The position numbers and the translations under genes are program-made. Below, in pieces: positions 8,563 through 18,088 of a DNA stretch of 64,000 bases. Origin of the DNA: Onthophagus taurus (lineage: Eukaryota; Arthropoda; Insecta; Coleoptera; Scarabaeidae); assembly GCF_036711975.1 (NCBI RefSeq), contig NC_091976.1:4588001-4652000 (forward strand). The letters run 5' to 3'. The notes under the pieces are model-generated. The model saw only the letters and a program-made list of their open reading frames with translations, was not told the origin of the DNA and made no database searches. Position 1 is the stretch's first letter. Every line of letters starts with the position of its first letter.

Positions 8563-9504
8563 ATGGCTAAAGTATCCAAAGCAAAGGAGACCATAGTTGA
8601 AGAACTACATCGTCCGACTAGACGTATATTTCCTCGACGAAGAACTATACTAAAGGGGATCGATGATCTATGGCAAGCTGATCTTATTGAAATGATTGAG
8701 TTCGCTAAAGTTAATTCCGGAAATAAATACATTCTAGTTGTTATCGATTGTTTTTCAAAATACCTATGGACTCGACCGCTAAAAACCAAATCAGCCACGG
8801 ATGTTACTCACGCGTTACGCACAATCTTATCTGAAAACGGACATCGCACGCCTCGCAACCTACAAACGGACAACGGTAAAGAATTCTACAATAATCAATT
8901 TAAAAAATTGATGGAAGAATTTAACATTAACCATTATTCTACGTTCAGCGTTATGAAAGCTTCGATGGCTGAACGTGTTATTAGAACTATAAAACAAAAA
9001 TTGTATAAATTGTTTAGTCTTTACGGAAATCATATATGGCTGCAAACTTTAAAAGATGTAACATTAAAATACAACAACACAAAACATAGTACCACAAGGT
9101 TAGCACCAGCTCAAATTAATTCGAAATCCGTTGAAAACGAACTACTTAAAACGGTGTACAACCACATTAAGATTGCCGGTAAAGGAAAATTTAAAATTGG
9201 CGACGTCGTTCGAATTAGTAAATATAAACATGTTTTCGATAAAGGCTACTTACCCAACTGGACTACTGAATTATTTAAAATTGTTAAAGTGCAAATTACA
9301 AATCCTGTAACCTATATATTGGAAGATATCAACGGGCAGCCGATTAAAGGCGCGTTTTATGAATTTGAACTTCAAAAATCTAGACAATCGGATGCATATC
9401 TTGTTGAGAAAGTGTTAAAACGTAAAAAGAATATGCTATATGTAAAATGGCTAGGTTTTGATTCAACACATAATAGTTGGATATCTAAAGATAATATTGT
9501 TTAA
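8563..9504 (+). CDS. Retroviral-type (Polinton) integrase with C-terminal chromodomain
   Basis: A DDE integrase that inserts the element into host DNA. The core has WQADLIEM (first Asp), LQTDNGKEFY (second Asp) and the Glu in MAERVIRT, with normal spacing. An SH3-like region (FKIGDVVRISKYK) follows, then a chromodomain (AYLVEKVLKRKKNMLYVKWL...NSWI) that probably directs insertion to methylated histone tails. The N-terminus is shorter than in forms with an HHCC zinc domain; an upstream exon was not found. The frame is intact. It follows the fibre gene by 23 nt. Confidence 0.9.
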   Translation: MAKVSKAKETIVEELHRPTRRIFPRRRTILKGIDDLWQADLIEMIEFAKVNSGNKYILVVIDCFSKYLWTRPLKTKSATDVTHALRTILSENGHRTPRNLQTDNGKEFYNNQFKKLMEEFNINHYSTFSVMKASMAERVIRTIKQKLYKLFSLYGNHIWLQTLKDVTLKYNNTKHSTTRLAPAQINSKSVENELLKTVYNHIKIAGKGKFKIGDVVRISKYKHVFDKGYLPNWTTELFKIVKVQITNPVTYILEDINGQPIKGAFYEFELQKSRQSDAYLVEKVLKRKKNMLYVKWLGFDSTHNSWISKDNIV

Positions 9505-9678
9505 TTTTTAAGTTTTATAAATTATAATTTTTTAAAAAATCTACAAGGACAATTTTATTTTATAAACAAATTGATATTAACAACCATAGAAACCGAGTTT
9601 TCCGGAGATAATTAAAATGATTCATATTCAAACCAAATCTTCCTGTTTTCGTTAATTTTTTTAGATATCATCTCTCGG

Positions 9679-9687
9679 TATAAATAG
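9679..9687 (+). promoter_or_regulatory. TATA box of the spliced accessory gene
   Basis: TATAAATAG lies 57 nt before the ATG at 9736, with no ATG between the expected transcription start (about 9710) and 9736. This supports a separate promoter after the integrase gene. Confidence 0.5.
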
Positions 9688-9735
9688 CGTGTCTTATGTT
9701 TTTACAGTTAGTTTAAAGAAGGTTTTTAGTGCAAT

Positions 9736-10290
9736 ATGAACAATAACAATAACAACGCAAATGAATATGCGGCAATCCCCTGGGATCTAATCCGGGGGAT
9801 TTGTGAATTACATCATCCAAATGTAAGTTATACCTATACTAGAATTAATTTTTCAATATGTAATATTAATTTTTTAGCCCATTATGATTGTAACAACTAA
9901 TGGCGGTTTGGAGGACTCGCTCGTGCAGGGGGGGCGCATAGTTTATAGCTATGTGACCCCCACAGATTTTTTAATAATTTCTGAGAGCGAGGTCGTGCCA
10001 TCTCATTTTTTTATACTCTGTAAGTATTTTTTCTTTTTACTTTAATTTTGTATTAATTTTTTATACTTTTATTTATAGTCGGAGGAGTAATTTTACCACC
10101 GCCACCGCTTATCCCATTAGATATGGTCGATTTAACCGGTGAAGGTAATGATGACTTAGTTGGTTTTTTACTTTTTAATTAATTTTATTTTTACAGAGGA
10201 ATTGATCGATCTAACGACGGGTGCCGGTGGTGGTGTAGGCGCTGTTAATTCTGTGGTAATAGAAATAGACATTACCACAGATAACGATTC
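9736..10290 (+). CDS. Spliced accessory protein, unknown function (at least four exons)
   Basis: Exons fitted by eye, all with GT-AG borders and matching phase, are 9736-9822 (donor GTAAGT), 9878-10019 (donor GTAAGT), 10079-10144 (donor GTAATG) and 10197 onward (first possible donor near 10288). The product starts MNNNNNNANEYAAIPWDLI, continues with VTTNGGLEDSLVQGG, then an exon rich in Pro (ILPPPPLIPLDMVDL) and one rich in Gly (EELIDLTTGAGGGVGAV). No domain is recognised. Exons 3 and 4 are repeated downstream in decayed form, so the 3' end is uncertain. Four consecutive phase-consistent junctions and a TATA box argue that it was a working gene. Confidence 0.55.
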
Positions 10291-10700
10291 AGCGGTAATT
10301 GATATATTTTTATTTTATATTCAGTTGGCTTTTATACTTTTATTTCATTTTATTTATAGCCGGAAGAGTAATTTTTGCTGCCGCTTATCCCATTAGATAT
10401 GGTTGACGTAACCACTAAAGGTGATGATGACTTAGTTTTTTACTTTTTAATTAATTTTATTTTTTTATAGAGGAAGTAATCAAACGCTGTTAATTCTGCG
10501 GTGCAGTATAGCTATGGGCGTTCTGGACCAAAATCCCATAAGATTTAACATTGGGGGTCCGAAATCACATTTTATCCCCACCATTATCTGTTGAAGGCAA
10601 TGATGATGTAGTTGGTTTTTTACTTTTTAATTAATTTTATATTTTTTACAGGTGGAGTTATGGTATCGCCACTGGTGTTGGTAATGATGACCATGTGATC
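10079..10700 (+). repeat. Tandemly duplicated exon-intron unit, about 276 bp then 178 bp apart
   Basis: The exon sequence CTTATCCCATTAGATATGGT occurs at 10108 and 10384. The following intron block (TTTTTTACTTTTTAATTAATTTTAT plus an AG acceptor) occurs three times, starting near 10154, 10430 and 10607. Later copies carry indels that break the reading frame of the first unit. Confidence 0.75.
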
Positions 10701-10858
10701 GTTATCGCTGACTCCATGAGCGCATCACATTTAGTATTTTATAAAATCTTTAATTTGTTATGTTTGATTACAGTATTGTATTGTATAAAATTAAATGAAT
10801 ATATATAAGAAATTAATTAATATATTTTATTTAACTTATTTTATTTAACATGTTTTAT

Positions 10859-11527
10859 TTACATTTCATTGAATATCCTATGTACATGTGATGAGCATTC
10901 CGTTTTTAATAGCAACCTGAAGTTGGGGCGTCTTAAACAAAAGTTACACCAATTTCCAAACTCTAGAATAGTATCACCACACTCTTCTGTTGAAACTATT
11001 TCATGATCGATTTTACATTCTTCATATGCTACTACGAACAGCCGTTCCGCAAAAAAATCTTTGAAACCTCTAACATATATGTTATAGCGCCTTATACAAT
11101 CATGACACACCCCACCATGCGTTGTTTTATAATAGCACCACCACATACATATCTGCTGATTATCTTCAAAGATTGCATCACTTTGAAATTTTTATAAAAA
11201 TTAGCATCCGTTGTTTATTCATTAATTTGCTCCTACCTACCTATAACTACTGAAATGGAATGATAGCGCTTTTATACACCGATGATTCATTTCATAATTA
11301 AACGTTTCCCGTTCGATACATAGCATTTCATAATTTATATTGTGATCATATGCACCCACCATCTCATCCCAATTATCTTCAACCCAGGTGTTCCATAGCG
11401 CTAATACTAACCCCCAGGGTAAATACAAATGTAGTCTTAAAATTCCCACTCTGTTATTTACACTTAAATTTATACGTTTTAATGCTATGTCGCGTAAAGA
11501 CACTGGTTGGAATTTATATGAACTCAT
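10859..11527 (-). CDS. Two-exon Cys-rich protein, unknown function
   Basis: Two open frames on one strand join in phase if exon 1 is 11527-11241 (donor AG|GTAGGT) and exon 2 is 11180-10859 (acceptor TTTCAAAG). This removes a 60-nt intron and gives about 202 residues. Exon 1 starts MSSYKFQPVSLRDIALKRI, a pattern reminiscent of short helical boxes in substrate adaptors. Exon 2 contains paired cysteines (VCHDC, CNFC) that could bind zinc. The acceptor is weak, so two separate genes remain possible. No family is assigned. Confidence 0.4.
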
Positions 11528-11678
11528 TTTTACTAATATTAAAAAATTACTATCATACATCCTTACTTATATATGTCCGTCCCACACCACATCCGTTATC
11601 CCTTGCAAATGAAATGTTTAAATACATAAAATTCTGAAATTAATTAATCAGTTACATATTTAACTTCTAAAAGAAAAC

Positions 11679-12113
11679 ATGTATAAAATGATGTCTCAGG
11701 AAGAATTTAGATGCGCATTGAAGGTGTTTTTAAACGATATTATTCTACATGCTGAAAACTCTGAAATCGAGTTGAAACTATTAAATTTAGAAGACCTGGA
11801 CACTGAATTATTTGAAAATGTTGAGTTCATTATGTATTGTGATTATTTATCGATAAACTGGAAAATCTATCGGAATGGAAATACGTTCTATGCTGGAAAT
11901 AGTGATGTATTTGAATTTCATAATAAATTTAAAAGTTTTTTAAAAGAAAAAGGACACTTTATTGAAAATGAAAACGCTAAATTAATCATTATGGATAATG
12001 CTTTATCTTTCAATAATAATATCGAACATGTGGAATTTTGCTACTTTGATTATGCTGTTTGGAGTTTATATCATAAAAATAATGTGATTTTTGCTGTATT
12101 TATAAGATATTAA
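11679..12113 (+). CDS. Hypothetical acidic 144-residue protein
   Basis: An intact frame beginning MYKMMSQEEFRCALKVFLND. It is rich in Glu, Asp and Asn with Phe/Tyr at the end, and has no signal peptide or membrane span. The nearby in-frame Met at residue 5 is an alternative start. It lies in the accessory part of the Polinton-like element, followed by the 87-bp repeats. Not recognised. Confidence 0.4.
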   Translation: MYKMMSQEEFRCALKVFLNDIILHAENSEIELKLLNLEDLDTELFENVEFIMYCDYLSINWKIYRNGNTFYAGNSDVFEFHNKFKSFLKEKGHFIENENAKLIIMDNALSFNNNIEHVEFCYFDYAVWSLYHKNNVIFAVFIRY

Positions 12114-12177
12114 ATAGATTTATTATACATGTTATATTTAAATTTCCCATTTTTGATTTCGCATACATCCTGTTTTT

Positions 12178-12665
12178 GTGACCATGACTTCCCGGAAATC
12201 CCCCCTATTTCTTCTTTCATGTAACCATCCTGTTTTTCATAAAAGATATAATTATCTTTATGGTCCACCGCAACTTCCCGGAAACCCCCTCTATTTCTTC
12301 TTTCGTGTCAACATCCTGTTGTTCATAAAAGAGATAGTCATCTTTATGGTCTACCACAACTTCCCGGAAATCCCCCCCTATTTCTTCTTTCATGCAAACA
12401 TCCTGTTTTTCATAAAAGACATAATTATCTTCATGGTCTACCGCAACTTCCCGGAAATCCCCCCCTATTTCTTCTCTCATGTAAACATCCTGTTTTTCAT
12501 AACAGACATAATTATCTTTATGGTCTACCGCAACTTCCCGGAAACCCACCCTATTTCTTCTGATGCGTCAACATCCTGTTGTTCATAAAAGAGATAGTTA
12601 TCTTTATGGTCTACCACAACTTCCCGGAAATCCCCCCTATTTTTTCTTCTCAACCAATGAAAGTT
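12178..12665. repeat. Minisatellite, six units of 86-87 bp
   Basis: The core CTTCCCGGAAA recurs at 12188, 12274, 12360, 12447, 12534 and 12620. The 87-bp units are in phase with codons on the minus strand, where 12549-12217 encodes a 29-residue repeat with the core FREVAVDHEDNYVFYEKQDV. Units of 86 bp at the edges break that frame. It could be a coding repeat or a plain minisatellite. Confidence 0.85.
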
Positions 12666-12780
12666 CTGTAAACATCCTGTTTTTTATTTCTAGATAATTC
12701 GAAATGACGTGAAATTTAGGTATATAAGACGGCTTTTAATTATGAGTATTCTAGTTAAAGTCAAAACTGCTATACCAAGT

Positions 12781-13098
12781 ATGTCACTATCGCATTTAAA
12801 TAAGTTGGGGCTCTGTGAATTCCCACAGAAGAAGAAATTGGTTGATTTGGGCTTGAAAATTCCTCATCCTATAAAACAAGCAAAACGTGTGACAACGTTG
12901 AAATGGCCATCAGTTGTTCTCGAATTAGAGGATGGTTTTTCGGTGTTTTTGCCGAAACGGATGGCTGAGGAGATGACTGATGAAGACATCCAGTCGCTAA
13001 GTTCAATGTGCATCATCTATGAAGGGGAGAAAGAAGTTGGGCAAGTCAACAATGCGCACCTTATATCGTTTTGTGAAAAATCTCCCCAACCAAATTAA
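12781..13098 (+). CDS. Small 'PKR' protein, Polinton accessory, first copy
   Basis: TATATAAG at 12721-12728 implies transcription from about 12750, so the ATG at 12781 (MSLSHLNKLGLCEFPQKKK) is preferred over the in-frame ATG at 12742. A remnant at 23809 starts the same way (MKHLKRLGQYEFLPKKK), which supports this choice. The core is VVLELEDGFSVFLPKRMAEEM; a paralogue at 23292-23573 shares VLIELQDFKVYIPKRYEDEI. The strand pattern could fit a small OB-like nucleic-acid-binding fold, but this is inference. About 105 residues, intact. Confidence 0.6.
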   Translation: MSLSHLNKLGLCEFPQKKKLVDLGLKIPHPIKQAKRVTTLKWPSVVLELEDGFSVFLPKRMAEEMTDEDIQSLSSMCIIYEGEKEVGQVNNAHLISFCEKSPQPN

Positions 13099-13240
13099 GT
13101 TAACATAATGTATATACTATTTTTTTAGCAATAAAATTACATTTATACGTTAATATTCTTTTTATTTCAAACATATTAAATTTACATTATTTTTATTTCA
13201 ATCCTATAATCTCATACTATGTTGCTCTACTACACCATCC

Positions 13241-13533
13241 TCAATTCTGATATGTTCCTAGATATGTTTCACAATTAACACAATAATGATCAATGTTCAT
13301 ACACGTGTCCATTAAGTATGGTATCCAAATACAAGGCCAGCATCTATAATTTAAATATTTATTAAATTTAAAAATCTCTTTATACTATAATTTATTTACC
13401 CAAACAAACATAATATTAAACTGAATGTGTGAGTTCTTGTTGTTATTTTAGATTTAATCCTAGTTTTACCTTCTTGCCCACAATGCGAGCATACGATATT
13501 TTGACTTTCTGTTCCGTAAGCTATGTGTGACAT
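13241..13533 (-). CDS. LITAF-domain zinc protein, two exons
   Basis: Exon 1 is 13533-13400 (MSHIAYGTESQNIVCSHCGQ...), ending at a GTAAAT donor. Exon 2 is 13343-13241 after a TTATAG acceptor. The 56-nt intron is removed in phase 2, giving 78 residues. The protein shows the LITAF/CDIP plan: a first CxxC knuckle (VCSHCGQ), a short hydrophobic membrane-inserting stretch (FSLILCLFG, CWPCIWIPYLMD), and a second knuckle (HYCVNCETYLGTY). LITAF proteins are monotopic endosome/lysosome membrane proteins that bind zinc. An upstream in-frame TGA fixes the start. Its size, intron and place beside Polinton accessory genes suggest host cargo captured by the element, or a host gene next to its end. This gene is easy to miss because each exon is short. 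Confidence 0.72.
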
Positions 13534-13628
13534 GTCTGCTCACTTGCTGTTCGCTTAATTCGTTTTAATTTAACCCATCAACACCACCCCACCGCTAGGT
13601 GCCTGCATGCACTCGCGGGCCGGAAGGT

Positions 13629-13818
13629 GCTTCACCCCCACCACAACAGAAACCTACATTACTCACACCGCCGACACTCTCCAACAGATGGCCTTCACCC
13701 CCACCACAACAGAAACCTACATTACCCACACCGCCGACACTCTCCAAAAGATAGGCTTCACCCCCACCACAACAGAAACCTACATTACCCACACCGCCGA
13801 CACTCTCCAACAGATGGC
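13629..13818. repeat. GC-rich minisatellite, three units of 63 bp
   Basis: TTCACCCCCACCACAACAG starts at 13631, 13694 and 13757. The period is a multiple of three and all three forward frames stay open, so chance ORFs are expected. It abuts the truncated piggyBac directly. Confidence 0.9.
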
Positions 13819-13879
13819 GCACTCCATGACGTCATACATTACGTCACACACTTATCTCTGACGTCACACGTGACGTGGG

Positions 13880-14966
13880 AGCCATTTCCGCTCCAGAACC
13901 GGCATTACTATACTACTAGAAGGGAATTACCTTTAGAAATAACACAGGTAAAGAACAGGAAAGTGAATTCGTCGCTATTTGCTTTTAGTAAAGACATGAT
14001 GGCTGTTTCATACGTTCCAAAAAAATCAAAAAATGTTTTATTGATTTCGTCAATGCATAATGACACTGCTATTGATCAAAGTACTGGTGAAAAAGCTAAA
14101 CCAGAAGTGGTCAGTTTTTATAATATGACCAAAGGTGGTGTAGATGTTGTCGACCGAATGATAACAGCATACAATCCAGCCAGAAGCACACGACGTTGGC
14201 CTATGGTCATATTTTATGGATTGATGAACGTCGCTGCGATTAACGCTTTTATAATTTATAAAGCAAACAACCGTGATGGTGAGTTTAGTAAAAGTCGAAG
14301 AATGTTTTTAAAAAATCTAGGAACTTCTTTACTATAAGAAAACATGCGACAAAGGGCTGTAAATGCACGCCTGCCAAGAAAAGTTCGTGAAACAGCTGGT
14401 CGTTTATCAGGACTCTCTGCTTCAGAAGACCAGCAGGACCCCCCTCCCAATAAACGGGGCTACTGTAAATATTGTAAACGAAGGAAGACTCGATACTTTT
14501 GCAAATTTTGCAGGTGTTGGTTGTGTATGGATCATATTACAGCTTGTTGCCGGGAATGCACAGAGAAAAATTAATCTGAATTATCACCTTTTTTTCCCAT
14601 CCATTGTTTTGTGTCGAGGCTATTTTAAACATTTTGATATAGTTTTTTTTTTATAAATTAGTTTGTTAACTGTATACTTATAACTTCTTTTTATACTTGT
14701 TATTGTTTAAAACTCAGTAAATAATGTTTAAAATAAAAGTGTTCAAAATGATATGTGTTGTTAAATTTAACAAAATTCCTAACCTTAATATTTATATTTT
14801 TTAATTTTATTGACTCATGGTGAAATAAACTAACTATAATTTACTCTAAATTGAAAAACAGTTAAAAAATCTATTTAATTCTTTTTTTATATGTATTGCA
14901 AATATAGGCCTGACAGGCCTCACCCGTTCGCTCGTGTGATTTTCGGAACACCCGTTCACTGGAGGG
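13880..14966 (+). mobile_element. 3' part of a piggyBac element (first copy)
   Basis: The C-terminal part of a DDE_Tnp_1_7 transposase is readable from about 13915 (RRELPLEITQ...). It includes FYNMTKGGVDVVDRM, the usual third-Asp region, and RRWPMVIFYG. An in-frame TAA at 14335-14337 precedes the rest of the same frame (14338-14574) with the Cys-rich zinc ribbon (CKYCKRRKTRYFCKFC...CLMDH type). The 5' half is missing and is replaced by the 63-bp repeats. The 3' end ...CACTGGAGGG is followed by TTAA at 14967-14970, the classic piggyBac target. Confidence 0.82.
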
Positions 14967-15274
14967 TTAAGAGGACAGTCCTGTATTTCACACTCCTGTC
15001 CTCTAACTTTATTTATTGTCTAAAATAAGCGTTTTGTCCTTTATTTTGAAACGTTAAAAGAAATTATGCACACCATCTAGACCGAGTATATTTTTACAGT
15101 ACTCTCCTTTTCTCGGGACTGTACTAATGTGACTTTTGGTGACTTTGCATCAAATACTACACTTTTAAATACCGTTAATTAATCACACAGGGACTGCATG
15201 TGAGTTTTTAATCTATTATTTCTAATTTTTCGTGTTTAAGTATTATTTAATTTAGATTTTGTAGCCCATTTATC

Positions 15275-17401
15275 ATGGCACCCAAAAGAAAATGCGTTTT
15301 TAATCAATCATTACAAGAAGAATTTCCATTTATTAAAAAAGGAATAACAGAGAGTGACGTCAAATGCAGCAAATGTTTAGCCAATTTTAATATTGCGAAT
15401 AGTGGTAAATCAGCAATTACCCAACATATTCAGACAGCAAAACACAAGGAAGCGGATATCCGGGCTTCAACAAACACATCGTTGAATTCATTTTTCGTTA
15501 ATAAAAATGTCGATGACAAGCTAAAGGCTTTAGCACTAAAAGAAAGATCTTGGTGTTATCACTCCATACAACATAACCATTCTTTTCGGTCAAATGACTG
15601 CACTTCTAAATTAATTAAAAAATGTTTTGAAGAAAAATATTCTTGTGCAAGGACGACAACGGAAGCAATCGTTTGTAGTGTTTTTGCACCTTAATTCTTT
15701 TGAATTAATTCAATATGACTTAAACAAAACCAATTTTATCACTATTTATTCTGATTGTTCAAATCATGGTAATACTAAATTGTGCACAATCTTTGTCAGA
15801 TATTTTTTACCCAATTGCGGTATCAGAGTAAAAGTTTTGAGTATCAATAATCTTTCTGGAGAAACTTAAGCTATATTAACAAATTGCATCACGGAATTAC
15901 TGTCCAAATTTGAAATTACTGATAAATTAATAGCTTTGTGTGCTGATAATTGTTGTAAATGCATTTAAGTTTAAGTTAAAATAGATGGTATAGATGGCGT
16001 TGTAGAATGTCGATAACGTAGAGTAAAAAGAATAAAAAAGATGATAGTAGATTGGGTAGATTGTCAGTTGTAGGAAACGTTAGGGTTTTGTTTAAGAAAA
16101 CAAGTTGTTATTTTATTATACTAATATTGACTAATATACTGAAACTAAAGTGTTATTCTGGATTTATTTCACGCCCTCTTCCACTAAAACAACAATAATA
16201 CCAACAGCAATTTTGGTGGTTCTAAGAGAAAAGGAAAGAATAATGTTTTATTTAAAATGCAACAAACAAGTAAAAATAAATTGATAGGAGTTAATTGTGC
16301 TGCTCACATATTAAACAATTGCATAAGCACTGCTGTAGATTGTCTTCCGATAGATATTGAAGTGATATTAGTAAAAATTTATTCACATTTCTATATTTAC
16401 ACAATACGAGTAGAAGAATTCAAAGAATTTTGTGATGACGCAGAGGTTCAATATAAAAAGCTTCTTGGTTACAGCAAAACACGCTGGCTAACTCTTTTGC
16501 CAGCTTTAGATAGAATTTTACAACTATTTAAGCCATTAAAATCGTACTTTTTGAATCTGGAAAAATGTCCCACAATTTTGAAAAACTTTTTCAATGAAAC
16601 TTTAGCAGAGGAATGGTTGTTATTTGTTCATAACCAAGCTTCAATATTTCACCAATATATATTGAAAATTGAATCACAAGAAATCTCAATGTGCGAAACA
16701 TCCATACTTCTAAAGGAATTCAAGCTAAAGTTGAATGAAAGAAAAAATGAGCGGTTTCTTCCTATTGTTATTCGAAAAGTTATTTTAGCGTTAAAAAAAT
16801 CTGAAAATGAACAAGCAAAAAAATTCAATGATGATGTCTACTCTACACGTTTTATCAAACATGCATAGACTATCTAAATAATTGGGACAAGTGTTTTACT
16901 GAAATAGAGGTGTTTGAATGGGTCACTTTACTCGAAATTCCTACGTGGGCAAAGGTAGAGGAAAGCTATATTTTTATTTCCAATAATAATTGGTCCATAA
17001 ACATAATCGATGCTGAGTTATTTGATGAAGTTTCGTGTGTAAAAAAATACGTCACAAACGACAAGATCGACGAATGGCGACAGAATAACAAGCCTTGCCA
17101 TCAAAGATGGGTTGAGATTTTTGAACATTTTACAGCTAAAGAAATTGCTTTTAAAAATATTTGTAAAATCGTAGAATTTTCTTTATGTCTTCCTGGATCT
17201 AATGCCCCCGTCGAACGAATATTTTCCTTGGTGAATAACATGTGGACAAATGAAAAAACTCAGTTAAAAGTAAGCACATTAGAAGCTTGTATTTCTGTCA
17301 AATATAACTTTCAGATGAACTGTATAGAGTTTTACGACTTTTTAAAGCGTGAACCGGCGCTATTAAAGAAAATTAACTCTACAGAAAAATATCAAAATTA
17401 A
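15275..17401 (+). pseudogene. hAT transposase pseudogene
   Basis: The pieces 15275-15688, about 15690-15950, 16200-16868 and 16910-17401 follow each other in family order but not in one frame. They carry the BED finger, the RNase H-like core region and the C-terminal hAT dimerisation motif. Removing the 244-bp LTR and one copy of its duplicated target restores continuity of the codons around GCT GAT AAT, so the insertion is later than the gene. Confidence 0.8.
15951..16194. mobile_element. Solo LTR, 244 bp, with ATAAT target duplication
   Basis: It begins TGTTGT and ends ACAACA, the TG...CA form with the TGTTG/CAACA ends common in Copia-type LTRs. ATAAT directly flanks both sides (15946-15950 and 16195-16199). 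There is no coding sequence inside. It interrupts the hAT transposase exactly within a codon run that reads through if the LTR is removed. Confidence 0.8.
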
Positions 17402-18088
17402 TGTTATTTAAATTTTTACAATAGTTTAATGTAAAAATTTTAATACATGCTACTATTTTTGTAATAAATATAATAAATGTGATAAACATGATTATAAAGT
17501 ATTTTTTATTTTCTTCGATGTCCTTTATTTTTCTAAAAAAAATATGGTCACCGTAGTTATACGACGCTTTCAATGGAGTGTCGATTCCTCGTCTAATGAA
17601 GATCTAGTACAGCCTAATGATCTTCAGTGGAACGAAGTGACAGGAAATCATTTGAAAAATTTTCCTGTTTATGCACAAAATTTGAAGATAAATGACGATA
17701 TTCAAAATCTACAAAACAAACGCCCTATTTTATTTATTTTTTTTTCATTATTTGTTGACGATGGTCTTCTAAATCTAATGGTACAAGAAACAAATATATA
17801 CACCTCCCAAAAGGCTACAAAATTAACTTTACCCAAGGCTCGAATTAGAAGTTGGAAAGATACTAACTCTGAAGAAATGAAAATTTTTTTGGGCCTTCAA
17901 ATCTGGATGGGTTTAGTTCAGATGTCTAAAGGTGGAATTTCGTTGCGACGTCCAGCGTTCGCGGCCCGCCGCGACGTCCAGCAGTAACGGCCAGCCGTTA
18001 CGTTCGCGTGAATTTCGTTGGAACGTCTGAGTCTGTGCTTCGGCAGCATTTATGTTCATGCTTCTGTAGTGAAAGGTGCTTTTTAAAA

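Larger units (their letters stand above)
14971..17556 (+). mobile_element. Decayed hAT element, split by a solo LTR
   Basis: The right end reads ...ATATGGTCACCGTAG at about 17542-17556 and is preceded by the subterminal TGTCCTTTATTTT, echoed near the left end by GAGGACAGTCCTG and TGTCCTCTAAC. The left terminus itself is absent, apparently lost where piggyBac 1 sits. The transposase is in several frames: a BED-like zinc finger start (15275, MAPKRKCVFNQSL..., CSKC...HIQTAKH), a middle piece with IYSDCSN, then 16203-16868 (GVNCAAHILNN, KLLGYSKTRWL) and a C-terminal dimerisation part at 16910-17401 (LPGSNAPVERIFS). Frameshifts and stops show it is dead. Confidence 0.82.

Noticed and set aside
12178-12588. 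Plus-strand 136-codon frame over the minisatellite
   Set aside because: Repeat-generated open frame of Phe/Pro-rich composition without promoter or family.
12178-13818. Regularly spaced repeats that could suggest a CRISPR array
   Set aside because: Units are contiguous 87- and 63-bp tandem copies without unique spacers, in a eukaryotic context.
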